47,632 bases of DNA, from assembly GCA_937926265.1 (NCBI GenBank), contig CALAZS010000280.1, positions 1-47,632 on the forward strand. Direction: 5' to 3'. The notes under the pieces are model-generated. The model saw nothing but the letters and a program-made list of their open reading frames with translations, was not told the origin of the DNA and did no database searches. Shown one piece after another: positions 39,556 through 47,570 of this stretch; the first letter of the stretch is position 1, and each line of letters opens with the position of its first letter. The position numbers were made by a program, and so were the translations under genes. The stretch is from an uncultured Gammaproteobacteria bacterium. Its GTDB lineage: Bacteria > Pseudomonadota > Gammaproteobacteria > Chromatiales > Chromatiaceae.

Positions 39556-39912
39556 TTAGAAATCCAAACCATTTTCACGAGCTGCATCAGCAAGTGCTTT
39601 AACACGACCGTGGTATTTGAAACCAGAACGATCAAATGCAACTTTTTCAACACCGGCAGCTTTGGCGCGCTCGGCAATAAATTTACCTACAACCGCTGCT
39701 GCTGAAACGTTTCCATTATGCCCTTCAACTGCATCTGCAACTGTTTTTTCGGCAGTCGAAGCAGATGCCACAACATTTGCATCTGCAGTAATTACCTGGG
39801 CATAAGTATGAGCGGAAGTGCGATGAACTGTCAGTCTTGGAACTAGCAGCTCTTTAATCTTTAAGCGGGATTTACGCGACCTTCTTAAACGACTTTGTTT
39901 TTTATCCATCAC
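39556..39912 (-). CDS. rplR: 50S ribosomal protein L18
   Basis: Binds 5S rRNA in the central protuberance. A basic N-terminus (QSRLRRSRKSRLKIKEL) and RLTVHRTSAHTYAQVI are typical, as is the FDRSGFKYHGRVKALADAAR end. Length is 118 aa. It lies 11 nt after rplF. Confidence 0.97.
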   Translation of the reverse strand: MMDKKQSRLRRSRKSRLKIKELLVPRLTVHRTSAHTYAQVITADANVVASASTAEKTVADAVEGHNGNVSAAAVVGKFIAERAKAAGVEKVAFDRSGFKYHGRVKALADAARENGLDF

Positions 39913-39923
39913 ATTAACCCCTA

Positions 39924-40457
39924 TTATTTCTTCTTGGCTTCTTTGCGGATGACATATTCATCTGCATATCGTACACCCTTGCCTTTGTATGGCTCAGGTG
40001 GACGGAAAGCCCTGATTTCCGCAGCAACCTGTCCAACTACCTGTTTATCAAAACCTTTAATAATAATTTCAGTCTGTGATGGCGTTTCTGCAGTTATGCC
40101 CTCAGGCAAGCTATAAACTACTGGATGTGAAAATCCGAGAGCCAGGTCCAGGGTTTTACCTTTAGCCTGCGCGCGATAACCAACACCGATCAGAGTCAGT
40201 TTTTTCTCAAAACCTTCACTGACGCCAGTAACCATATTATTGATAAGAGCACGGGCAGTACCGGCCTGCGCCCAGCTTTGTTTTTCTTCGTTAGCGGGTT
40301 TGACTGTAACAACACCATCATTGACTTCAGCTAAAACCAAAGAATTAAGTTCGTGAGTCAAAGTTCCTTTTGAACCCTTGACCTCTACAGTCTGTCCTTT
40401 AATTGTAACTGTAACGCCGCTGGCTACAGATACAGGTGCTTTTGCAACACGTGACAT
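39924..40457 (-). CDS. rplF: 50S ribosomal protein L6
   Basis: Large-subunit protein near the sarcin-ricin loop and the factor-binding site. MSRVAKAPV at the start and the signature PEPYKGKGVRYADEYV near the end are diagnostic. Length is 177 aa. It follows rpsH by 14 nt. Confidence 0.98.
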   Translation of the reverse strand: MSRVAKAPVSVASGVTVTIKGQTVEVKGSKGTLTHELNSLVLAEVNDGVVTVKPANEEKQSWAQAGTARALINNMVTGVSEGFEKKLTLIGVGYRAQAKGKTLDLALGFSHPVVYSLPEGITAETPSQTEIIIKGFDKQVVGQVAAEIRAFRPPEPYKGKGVRYADEYVIRKEAKKK

Positions 40458-40471
40458 TTTAGCCTCCGGAA

Positions 40472-40864
40472 TTAAGCTACATAGGCGATGACTTCTCCAC
40501 CATGTCCGGCACTTCGTGCAGCACGGTCAGTCATCAAACCTTTGGAAGTTGAAATAATTGCCACCCCAAGACCTCCGCGGACTTTGGGTAACTCGTCTGA
40601 ACCTTTATATAGACGCAATCCAGGCTTACTGGCGCGTTTAAGCAGATCTATTACAGGTTGGCCCTGGTAATATTTAAGTTCAATTGTCAAAACAGGTTTT
40701 GCATCACTTGTAGCCGAATAATCAGCAATGTAACCTTCTGATTTCATTAACTCAGCGACAGCTTTTTTGAACTTGGAAGAGGGCATAGACACGCTAGCTT
40801 TACCAACGGATTGCCCGTTTCGTATACGCGTCAACATATCCGCGATGGGATCAGACATACTCAT
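40472..40864 (-). CDS. rpsH: 30S ribosomal protein S8
   Basis: Primary 16S rRNA binder and, in E. coli, the translational repressor of the spc operon. MSDPIADMLTRIRNGQ at the start and GVAIISTSKGLMTDRAAR near the end are typical. Length is 130 aa from MSMSDP; a start at the second Met is possible. A clear AGGAG precedes it. It is separated from rpsN by an unusually long 133-nt gap with hairpins. Confidence 0.98.
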   Translation of the reverse strand: MSMSDPIADMLTRIRNGQSVGKASVSMPSSKFKKAVAELMKSEGYIADYSATSDAKPVLTIELKYYQGQPVIDLLKRASKPGLRLYKGSDELPKVRGGLGVAIISTSKGLMTDRAARSAGHGGEVIAYVA

Positions 40865-40917
40865 GAAAAATAACTCCTAGGTCAGCCACCTACAAGGTGC
40901 GATACCAAAAATAAAAA

Positions 40918-40939
40918 CGACCTTTCGTCAAAAAGGTCG
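40918..40939 (-). terminator. Terminator-like hairpin inside the spc operon
   Basis: On the minus strand CGACCTTT (40939-40932) and AAAGGTCG (40925-40918) form a perfect 8-bp stem with a 6-nt loop, followed by TTTTTATTTTT. It lies between rpsN and rpsH, so it could attenuate the downstream half of the operon. Confidence 0.7.
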
Positions 40940-40942
40940 CGT

Positions 40943-40971
40943 AATATACATGATTTTTCTCTCTCGGTAAA
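40943..40971 (-). promoter_or_regulatory. Candidate internal promoter upstream of rpsH
   Basis: On the minus strand TTTACC (40971-40966) and TATATT (40948-40943) are 17 nt apart. The predicted start falls at the edge of the terminator-like hairpin. The match is modest and the promoter is speculative. Confidence 0.35.
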
Positions 40972-40985
40972 CAGCTAAACCGAGA
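40962..40985 (-). other. Hairpin after the rpsN stop codon
   Basis: TCTCGGT and ACCGAGA form a 7-bp stem with a 10-nt loop, 12 nt after the rpsN stop. There is no T-tract. Together with the hairpin at 40918-40939 it makes a structured junction. It may protect an mRNA end or bind a regulator. Confidence 0.4.
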
Positions 40986-40997
40986 AGATTTTAATTC

Positions 40998-41303
40998 TTA
41001 CCAGCTTGATTTAACCAAACCTGGTACATCGCCACGCATTGCTGCTTCACGAAGTTTGTTACGGCATAAACCAAATTTGGAATAAACAGCATGCGGCCTA
41101 CCAGTTAATCTGCAACGTTTTACCTGACGACTGGAACTACTGTCTCTTGGCATTCTCTGCAGCTTCATTACAGCTTCATCAATTTGTTCCAGGGTGCTCG
41201 AAGGGTCCTTGATAATTTTTTTCAAGGCATTTCGTTTTTCAGCAAACTGGGCAACTTTTTGTGCACGTTTTCTTTCTCGTGCAATCATGCTTTTTTTAGC
41301 CAT
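40998..41303 (-). CDS. rpsN: 30S ribosomal protein S14
   Basis: Small-subunit head protein. MAKKSMIARERKRAQKVAQ at the start and RCRLTGRPHAVYSKFGLCR near the end are typical. At 101 aa, without the CxxC zinc pairs, it is the long zinc-free type. It follows rplE by 9 nt; a structured gap follows. Confidence 0.98.
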   Translation of the reverse strand: MAKKSMIARERKRAQKVAQFAEKRNALKKIIKDPSSTLEQIDEAVMKLQRMPRDSSSSRQVKRCRLTGRPHAVYSKFGLCRNKLREAAMRGDVPGLVKSSW

Positions 41304-41312
41304 TCTCTTACC

Positions 41313-41852
41313 TTAGTTTTTGAAAGGAAACTGAAAGCCCTGCAGCAGCGCTTTAGCTTCTTCATCAGTTTTTGCAGTAGTGGTAATACTGATATCCATA
41401 CCGCGTAATGCATCAATTTTGTCGTAGTCAATTTCAGGGAAAATAATCTGCTCGGTTACACCCATATTGTAATTGCCTCGACCGTCGAAAGCTTTACCAT
41501 TAAGTCCACGAAAATCGCGAATACGTGGAATAGCGATCGAAATCAGGCGATCTAAAAATTCGTACATACGCTCGCGACGCAGGGTCACTTTACAGCCTAC
41601 AGGCCAGCCTTCACGAACCTTGAAACCGGCAATCGATTTTCTAGCCTTGGTTACGATTGGTTTCTGACCGGCAATTTTCTCAAGATCAGCAACTGCGTGC
41701 TCCATGATCTTTTTATCGCCGATAGCTTCACCAACACCCATGTTAATAGTGATTTTAGAGATCTTTGGAACCTCCATTGCACTTTTGTAACCAAATTTCG
41801 ACTGCAAGTCTTTTGCAATCTTGTCATTGTATACGTTTTGTAATCTAGCCAT
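41313..41852 (-). CDS. rplE: 50S ribosomal protein L5
   Basis: Binds 5S rRNA and contacts the 30S head. MARLQNVYNDKIAKDLQ, KITINMGVGEAIGDKKI and RDFRGLNGKAFDGRGNYNMG are diagnostic. Length is 179 aa. It follows rplX by 11 nt. Confidence 0.98.
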   Translation of the reverse strand: MARLQNVYNDKIAKDLQSKFGYKSAMEVPKISKITINMGVGEAIGDKKIMEHAVADLEKIAGQKPIVTKARKSIAGFKVREGWPVGCKVTLRRERMYEFLDRLISIAIPRIRDFRGLNGKAFDGRGNYNMGVTEQIIFPEIDYDKIDALRGMDISITTTAKTDEEAKALLQGFQFPFKN

Positions 41853-41863
41853 TGGAATATACC

Positions 41864-42184
41864 TTAAACATCCACGACTTCATTATTGGACTTGAAGAAA
41901 CGTACCTTACGGCCATCTTCAAGCACTTTAAAGCCAACACGATCTGCCTTGTTAGTAACTGGGTTAAATAGAGCAACATTTGAAACATCCATTGGCATTT
42001 CTTTCTCGACGATACCACCTGTTTCACCAACACCTGGATTAGGTTTGGTATGACGCTTAACCATATTGATGTTCTCTACCAGTACGCGACCGGTTTTAAC
42101 TTCAAGTACAGTGCCTCGTTTACCCTTGTCTTTACCAGCGATAACAATGACGTCATCACCTTTTTTGATTTTATTCATAGCCAT
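41864..42184 (-). CDS. rplX: 50S ribosomal protein L24
   Basis: Early-assembly protein near the exit tunnel with a KOW motif (IKKGDDVIVIAGKDKGKRGT) at about residues 5-25. NMVKRHTKPNPGVGETGGI follows. Length is 106 aa. It lies 10 nt after rplN. Confidence 0.97.
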   Translation of the reverse strand: MAMNKIKKGDDVIVIAGKDKGKRGTVLEVKTGRVLVENINMVKRHTKPNPGVGETGGIVEKEMPMDVSNVALFNPVTNKADRVGFKVLEDGRKVRFFKSNNEVVDV

Positions 42185-42194
42185 TGCTGTTACC

Positions 42195-42563
42195 TCAAAG
42201 AACCTCAGGAGCTAAAGAGATAATTTTCATAAATTTATCTCCACGCAACTCACGTGTAACCGGGCCGAAGATACGGGTGCCGATTGGCTGATGACTGCTG
42301 TTCAGCAGAACTGCAGCATTACCGTCAAAACGTATCAAAGAACCATCTTGTCTGCGCACACCCTTCCTAGTACGAACTACGACAGCATTAAATACATCAC
42401 CTTTTTTAACTTTTCCACGAGGAATAGCATCTTTGATAGTGACCTTAATAATGTCGCCGATACCCGCATAACGACGGTGCGAGCCACCCAAAACTTTGAT
42501 GCACTGAACTCGCTTTGCACCGCTGTTATCAGCGACATTTAGCATTGATTGCATCTGTATCAT
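42195..42563 (-). CDS. rplN: 50S ribosomal protein L14
   Basis: Interface protein of the large subunit. MIQMQSMLNVADNSGAKRV and FDGNAAVLLNSSHQPIGTRI are diagnostic. Length is 122 aa. It lies 35 nt after rpsQ. Confidence 0.98.
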   Translation of the reverse strand: MIQMQSMLNVADNSGAKRVQCIKVLGGSHRRYAGIGDIIKVTIKDAIPRGKVKKGDVFNAVVVRTRKGVRRQDGSLIRFDGNAAVLLNSSHQPIGTRIFGPVTRELRGDKFMKIISLAPEVL

Positions 42564-42598
42564 GTGACCACCCTAGCCTTAAATAATAAATTACAAAA

Positions 42599-42862
42599 TC
42601 ACTCTTCATGACTGACGACTTTAACAAGGCGCCAGGTCTTGGATTTTGAAATTGGTTTACATTGTTCAACGATAACAGTATCGCCTTCTTTACAAACATT
42701 TTGTTCGTCATGCGCATGGACCTTAGTCGAGCGCTTTACGAATTTACCGTAAACAGGATGACGCACTTTACGCTCCATCATGACGGTTATGGTTTTATCC
42801 ATTTTGTCGCTAACCACAACACCCTGAATGGTTCGGTTAGTTTCAGTTACAGCTTCATTCAT
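42599..42862 (-). CDS. rpsQ: 30S ribosomal protein S17
   Basis: Primary 16S rRNA-binding OB-fold protein. IQGVVVSDKMDKTITVMM and KVHAHDEQNVCKEGD are typical. Length is 87 aa. It overlaps the rpmC end by 4 nt, which implies translational coupling. Confidence 0.97.
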   Translation of the reverse strand: MNEAVTETNRTIQGVVVSDKMDKTITVMMERKVRHPVYGKFVKRSTKVHAHDEQNVCKEGDTVIVEQCKPISKSKTWRLVKVVSHEE

Positions 42863-43062
42863 GACTCACCACCAGCTTTAGCCTGATTCATTACCGTGTG
42901 TACACGGGCAATATCTTTTTTAACCTCTTTCATCAGGTGCGGACGTGATAATTGACCGGTACCCTGCTGCATTCTCAGGTTAAACTGCTCTTTACGAAGA
43001 TCCAGCAAAATAGTTTCGAGTTCTTCAGCTGTTTTTTCTTTCAATTCACTGGCTTTCATCAC
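42859..43062 (-). CDS. rpmC: 50S ribosomal protein L29
   Basis: Small helical protein at the exit tunnel. MKASELKEKTAEELE, LLDLRKEQFNLRMQQGTGQL and the VKKDIARVHTVMNQ end are diagnostic. Length is 67 aa (66 if the second Met is used). It overlaps rplP and rpsQ by about 4 nt each. Confidence 0.97.
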   Translation of the reverse strand: MMKASELKEKTAEELETILLDLRKEQFNLRMQQGTGQLSRPHLMKEVKKDIARVHTVMNQAKAGGES

Positions 43063-43472
43063 AGTATCGTCCGTTTAGCAAATCCTGTCTGAACAGGTAA
43101 TTTCGCTGCCGCCAGGGCAAACGCTTCACGTGCCAATTCTTCACTGACACCTTCGATCTCATATAACATGCGGCCAGGCTGAATCTGAGCAACCCAGTAT
43201 TCCACATTACCTTTACCTTTACCTTGACGAACTTCAAGAGGCTTTTTGGTAATAGGCTTGTCCGGGAAAACACGAATCCACAAACGACCACCACGTTTCA
43301 CAGTCCTGGTAATGGTACGACGAGCCGCTTCGATCTGACGGGCAGTAATGCGACCGCGACCGGTAGCTTGTAGACCAAACTCACCAAAACTCACTTTACT
43401 TCCACGAGATGCCAAACCGCGGTTGCGGCCTTTCATCTGCTTACGGAATTTTGTTCTTTTAGGCTGTAACAT
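43059..43472 (-). CDS. rplP: 50S ribosomal protein L16
   Basis: Binds near the A site and helps organise the peptidyl-transferase centre. MLQPKRTKFRKQMKGRNRG and GKGNVEYWVAQIQPGRMLYE are diagnostic. Length is 137 aa. It lies 3 nt after rpsC. Confidence 0.98.
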   Translation of the reverse strand: MLQPKRTKFRKQMKGRNRGLASRGSKVSFGEFGLQATGRGRITARQIEAARRTITRTVKRGGRLWIRVFPDKPITKKPLEVRQGKGKGNVEYWVAQIQPGRMLYEIEGVSEELAREAFALAAAKLPVQTGFAKRTIL

Positions 43473-43475
43473 TTT

Positions 43476-44159
43476 TTATGCTCTCTTTCCTGCAGAACTA
43501 CCTGCTTCTTCTGTTGCTGCAGGCGCTTCACCTGCATAAACTTCACCTTTGAAAATCCAAACCTTTACACCCAGAATACCGTAGGTGGTTAAAGCTTCAG
43601 CAAATCCATAATCGATGTCTGCACGTAATGTATGAAGTGGTACACGACCTTCACGATACCACTCGTTACGAGCAATCTCCGCACCATTCAAACGACCGGA
43701 AATATTTACCTTGATACCCTCAGCACCAAGACGCATGGAATTCTGAACTGCACGTTTCATAGCTCTACGAAACATGACACGACGCTCGAGCTGCTGTGCA
43801 ATACTTTCGGCTACCAGTTGCGCATCCAGTTCCGGCTTACGTATTTCTTCGATACTGATATGAACAGGAATTCCCATCATGTTTGAGACCTGGGCACGAA
43901 GCGCATCAATATCTTCACCTTTTTTACCGATAACCAGACCTGGGCGGGCAGTATGAATGGTTATGTTGGCATTGTTTGCCGGACGGTTAATCTGAATACG
44001 ACTTACAGAAGCCTGGGATAGTTTCTTTTTAAGAAATCCCCTAACCTGCATATCTGTATAAAGCAAATCAGCATAATCTTTACTGTTCGCATACCACTTT
44101 GACGTCCATTCCTTAACAATACCTAGACGTATGCCTGTTGGATGTACTTTTTGACCCAT
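43476..44159 (-). CDS. rpsC: 30S ribosomal protein S3
   Basis: Forms part of the mRNA entry channel. MGQKVHPTGIRLGIVKEW at the start, the KH-domain loop VIGKKGEDIDAL near residue 75, and YGILGVKVWIFKGEV are typical. Length is 227 aa with an Ala-rich tail. It follows rplV by 19 nt. Confidence 0.98.
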   Translation of the reverse strand: MGQKVHPTGIRLGIVKEWTSKWYANSKDYADLLYTDMQVRGFLKKKLSQASVSRIQINRPANNANITIHTARPGLVIGKKGEDIDALRAQVSNMMGIPVHISIEEIRKPELDAQLVAESIAQQLERRVMFRRAMKRAVQNSMRLGAEGIKVNISGRLNGAEIARNEWYREGRVPLHTLRADIDYGFAEALTTYGILGVKVWIFKGEVYAGEAPAATEEAGSSAGKRA

Positions 44160-44178
44160 AAGGTTGTCTCCACCTAAA

Positions 44179-44508
44179 CTAGTCAGCTACCGTAACGGTA
44201 ATATGACTGGTTCTTTTTAAAATTCGAGTTGCACGGCCTTTGGCCCTTGCACGGATTCTTTTCATTGTAGGACCTTCATCAACGAAAACAGCCGCTACTT
44301 TTAATTCATCAATATCAGCACCTTCATTGTTTTCAGCATTGGCAATAGCTGAATCAAGCACTTTCTTCATGAGATCAGCACCTTTCTTCTTGCTGAAAGC
44401 CAGGATATCGAGAGCCTGTTCAACAGGCAGCCCGCGTATCTGATCAGCAACCAGCCGACCTTTCTGTGCTGAAAGCTTTGCGAAACGTAATTTTGCACTT
44501 GTTTGCAT
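44179..44508 (-). CDS. rplV: 50S ribosomal protein L22
   Basis: Lines the peptide exit tunnel with an extended loop. VADQIRGLPVEQALDIL and MKRIRARAKGRATRILKRTS near the tunnel loop are diagnostic. Length is 109 aa. It follows rpsS by 14 nt. Confidence 0.98.
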   Translation of the reverse strand: MQTSAKLRFAKLSAQKGRLVADQIRGLPVEQALDILAFSKKKGADLMKKVLDSAIANAENNEGADIDELKVAAVFVDEGPTMKRIRARAKGRATRILKRTSHITVTVAD

Positions 44509-44522
44509 GACTGGATTCCTTA

Positions 44523-44795
44523 TTACTTAGCTTTCTTATCTGCAGTATGGCCACGATAAGTGCGCGTCAAAGCAAATTCACCAAGCTTGTGACCAACCAT
44601 GTTTTCGTTGATTAAAACCGGAACATGCTGTTTCCCATTGTGCACAGCAATAGTCAAACCTACCATATCAGGCAGAATCATGGAGCGTCTGGACCAGGTT
44701 TTAATTGGTCGCTTGTTGTTGGTCTCAATCGCTTCTTTCACCTTCTTTTCAAGATGATGATCAATAAATGGACCTTTACGTACTGAACGAGGCAT
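44523..44795 (-). CDS. rpsS: 30S ribosomal protein S19
   Basis: Small-subunit head protein near the A site. MPRSVRKGPFIDHHLEKKV at the start and VGHKLGEFALTRTYRGHTAD near the end are typical. Length is 90 aa. It follows rplB by 15 nt. Confidence 0.98.
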   Translation of the reverse strand: MPRSVRKGPFIDHHLEKKVKEAIETNNKRPIKTWSRRSMILPDMVGLTIAVHNGKQHVPVLINENMVGHKLGEFALTRTYRGHTADKKAK

Positions 44796-44810
44796 CTTCT
44801 TTTATCCTAT

Positions 44811-45638
44811 TTACTTACGGTTGCGGCGACGAACAATTAGCTTGTCTGTACGCTTATTACTACGAGTCTTAAAGCCCTTCGTAGGTGTACCCCAAGGACT
44901 AACCGGATGACGACCACCTGAAGTACGGCCTTCACCACCACCATGCGGATGATCAACAGGGTTCATGGCAACACCGCGAACTGTTGGACGAACACCACGC
45001 CATCTTTTTGCACCAGCTTTGCCAAGTGAGCGCAGATTATGCTCTGAGTTACCTACCTCGCCGACAACAGCACGGCAATCACCAGGAACCTTACGCATCT
45101 CGCCTGAACGCAGACGTAAAGTTACATGGCGACCTTCACGAGCCAGTAACTGAGCTGACGCTCCAGCTGAACGTGCTATCTGTGCACCTTTGCCCGGCTT
45201 CATTTCAATACAGTGAACAAGAGTACCCAGAGGAATATCTCTCATTGGCAGACAGTTACCCGCACTGATCGGTGCATCTGAACCTGATTGAATTTTATCG
45301 CCGGTTTTCAGGTTTTTCGGTGCAATAATGTATCTGCGTTCACCATCTGTATATTTAATCAGCGCAATATTTGCAGTTCTGTTTGGATCGTATTCAATAC
45401 GCTCAACAGTTCCAACAATAGAGTCTTTGTCTCTTTTAAAGTCAATAACCCTGTAGTGCTGCTTGTGGCCACCACCTACATGACGGGTAGTGATTCTACC
45501 TTTATTGTTTCGACCACCAGATTTGCTTTTCTTTTCGAGCAGCGGCGCATGTGGAGCACCTTTATGCAACTCAGAATTTACAACCCTGACGACGAACCTT
45601 TTTCCAGGTGATGTCGGTTTTGATTTAACAATAGCCAT
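44811..45638 (-). CDS. rplB: 50S ribosomal protein L2
   Basis: Core large-subunit protein needed for subunit joining and peptidyl transfer. GRNNKGRITTRHVGGGHKQ near residue 45 and the conserved histidine region AMNPVDHPHGGGEGRTSGG are intact. Length is 275 aa. A 43-nt gap separates it from rplW. Confidence 0.98.
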   Translation of the reverse strand: MAIVKSKPTSPGKRFVVRVVNSELHKGAPHAPLLEKKSKSGGRNNKGRITTRHVGGGHKQHYRVIDFKRDKDSIVGTVERIEYDPNRTANIALIKYTDGERRYIIAPKNLKTGDKIQSGSDAPISAGNCLPMRDIPLGTLVHCIEMKPGKGAQIARSAGASAQLLAREGRHVTLRLRSGEMRKVPGDCRAVVGEVGNSEHNLRSLGKAGAKRWRGVRPTVRGVAMNPVDHPHGGGEGRTSGGRHPVSPWGTPTKGFKTRSNKRTDKLIVRRRNRK

Positions 45639-45681
45639 ATTCTTATTCCAGTTTCTTTATCTGGTTTCAGCTGAAACGGTA

Positions 45682-45978
45682 TTAAGCACCGCCAGCAAAA
45701 TCTATGTCCTGACCGTCTTTGATACGCACATAGGCTTTACGTGTGTCATTACGTTTACCCATGATTTGACCAAAACGCTTACTTTTACCTTTCTGGTTAA
45801 GAACTCTTACATCCTCAACATCAACTTCGAAAAGCAATTCCACAGCCTGCTTGATTTCTGTTTTGTTTGCATCAGCCAAAACCTTGAAACAAACCTGATT
45901 TGATGCATCAGCCATCATGGCACTTTTTTCAGAAACGACCGGGCTTAACAGAACCTGCATTAGTCTTTCTTTATTCAT
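45682..45978 (-). CDS. rplW: 50S ribosomal protein L23
   Basis: Docking site for signal recognition particle and trigger factor at the exit tunnel. VLLSPVVSEKSAMMAD at the start and RFGQIMGKRNDTRKAYVRI near the end are typical. Length is 98 aa. It overlaps rplD by 4 nt. Confidence 0.97.
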   Translation of the reverse strand: MNKERLMQVLLSPVVSEKSAMMADASNQVCFKVLADANKTEIKQAVELLFEVDVEDVRVLNQKGKSKRFGQIMGKRNDTRKAYVRIKDGQDIDFAGGA

Positions 45979-46592
45979 GACAACTTCTCCTCGATCGCTT
46001 TCAGCGCATCAGAAGTAACAATTGTTTTGTCAAATGCAACAAGACTCATCGGATCAATCTGTGATGGCTCGCGCACATCAACGCTATACAGATTTCTCGC
46101 AGCAAGATTCAAATTTTCATCAGCACTTGAAGTAATGATCAAAACGTCCTTGGCTTCCATTTCATTAAGCTTGGCAACCAGTTGCTTCGTCTTTGGCGCT
46201 TCCAGAGCAAAACCATCAACTATCAGCAAACGACCCTGGCGGTTTAATTCAGACAGAATCGAGCGCATTGCAGCACGATACATTTTGCGGTTAACTTTTT
46301 GCTCATAATTTTGAGGACGGGCAGCAAATGTCGCACCACCGGAACGCCAGATAGGACTTCTGGAAGTACCTGCACGGGCACGGCCCGTACCTTTTTGACG
46401 CCATGGCTTAATTCCACCACCACGTACATCACTACGGTTTTTCTGTGCACGAGTTCCTGAGCGTGCTGCTGACTGGTAAGCTGTTACAACCTGATGAACC
46501 AGTGATTCATTGTAATCAGCACCAAAAACCGCATCGGACACTTCAACAGAACCGTTGCTCGCACCTTTTGAATCGACAATATCTAAATTCAT
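45975..46592 (-). CDS. rplD: 50S ribosomal protein L4
   Basis: Tunnel-wall protein that in E. coli also represses the S10 operon at transcription and translation. The loop KPWRQKGTGRARAGTSRSP is present near residue 63. Length is 205 aa. It lies 5 nt after rplC. The S10 leader lies outside the window, so autoregulation cannot be judged. Confidence 0.97.
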   Translation of the reverse strand: MNLDIVDSKGASNGSVEVSDAVFGADYNESLVHQVVTAYQSAARSGTRAQKNRSDVRGGGIKPWRQKGTGRARAGTSRSPIWRSGGATFAARPQNYEQKVNRKMYRAAMRSILSELNRQGRLLIVDGFALEAPKTKQLVAKLNEMEAKDVLIITSSADENLNLAARNLYSVDVREPSQIDPMSLVAFDKTIVTSDALKAIEEKLS

Positions 46593-46597
46593 GTCTG

Positions 46598-47242
46598 TTA
46601 ACCTTTATTTGCAAACTTCACAGATGGAGTTATGACAACATCGCCACCTTTTGCACCTGGAATTGCACCCTTAATTAAAATCAGATTTCTTTCGCTATCT
46701 ACCCTGACAACTTCAAGATTCTGAGTACACTTCTGTTCGTTACCCATATGACCAGCCATCTTCTTGCCTTTGAAGACACGACCAGGAGTCTGGCACTGAC
46801 CGATAGAGCCTGGAGCACGATGCGAAATAGAGTTACCGTGAGTGGCATCCTGCATTCTAAAGTTATGACGCTTTACACCACCCTGGAAACCTTTACCTTT
46901 ACTGGTTCCACGCACATCTACTTTCTGGCCTTCCGCAAACAACTCAACATTTAATTCACTGCCAAGTTCAGGAAGGTCATCACCTTCGATACGGAATTCC
47001 CAAAGACCATTACCGGCCTCTGTTCCAGCCCTGGCAAAATGACCTGCAGCAGGTTTGTTTACATGGCTTGCTTTACGCTGGCCCGCAGTAACCTGAATAG
47101 CCTGGTATCCATCAACATCCATTGTACGCACCTGGGTGATACGGTTTGGAGTTGCTTCAATAACTGTTACTGGTACTGTTTCACCATCTTCAGTGAAGAC
47201 ACGTGTCATTCCAGCTTTACGACCAACCAATCCAATCGTCAT
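46598..47242 (-). CDS. rplC: 50S ribosomal protein L3
   Basis: Early-assembly protein close to the peptidyl-transferase centre. MTIGLVGRKAGMTRVFTEDG at the start and HGNSISHRAPGSIGQCQTP, the region that holds the PrmB-methylated Gln in E. coli, are diagnostic. Length is 214 aa. It follows rpsJ by 10 nt. Confidence 0.98.
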   Translation of the reverse strand: MTIGLVGRKAGMTRVFTEDGETVPVTVIEATPNRITQVRTMDVDGYQAIQVTAGQRKASHVNKPAAGHFARAGTEAGNGLWEFRIEGDDLPELGSELNVELFAEGQKVDVRGTSKGKGFQGGVKRHNFRMQDATHGNSISHRAPGSIGQCQTPGRVFKGKKMAGHMGNEQKCTQNLEVVRVDSERNLILIKGAIPGAKGGDVVITPSVKFANKG

Positions 47243-47252
47243 GGCTCTAACC

Positions 47253-47564
47253 TCAATTCAACTTAATCTGAACATCAACACCCGCAGCCAAATCCAGTTT
47301 CATTAATGCATCAACTGTTTTGTCTGTAGGATCAACGATATCCATTAATCTTTTGTGCGTACGAATTTCATACTGATCACGTGCGTCTTTATTCACATGC
47401 GGTGAAATAAGAACAGTGAATTTTTCCTTTCTTGTTGGCAGAGGAATCGGACCGAGCACCTGGGCTCCAGTACGCTTTGCAGTGTCAACAATTTCACGCG
47501 CAGAATCATCAATCAAACGATGATCAAATGATTTAAGACGTATACGTATTCTTTGACCAGCCAT
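47253..47564 (-). CDS. rpsJ: 30S ribosomal protein S10 (NusE)
   Basis: Small-subunit head protein that also acts as NusE in transcription antitermination. MAGQRIRIRLKSFDHRLID and GPIPLPTRKEKFTVLISPH are diagnostic. Length is 103 aa. It starts 6 nt after the EF-Tu gene stop, so it is probably co-transcribed with it. Confidence 0.98.
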   Translation of the reverse strand: MAGQRIRIRLKSFDHRLIDDSAREIVDTAKRTGAQVLGPIPLPTRKEKFTVLISPHVNKDARDQYEIRTHKRLMDIVDPTDKTVDALMKLDLAAGVDVQIKLN

Positions 47565-47570
47565 AGTTAA

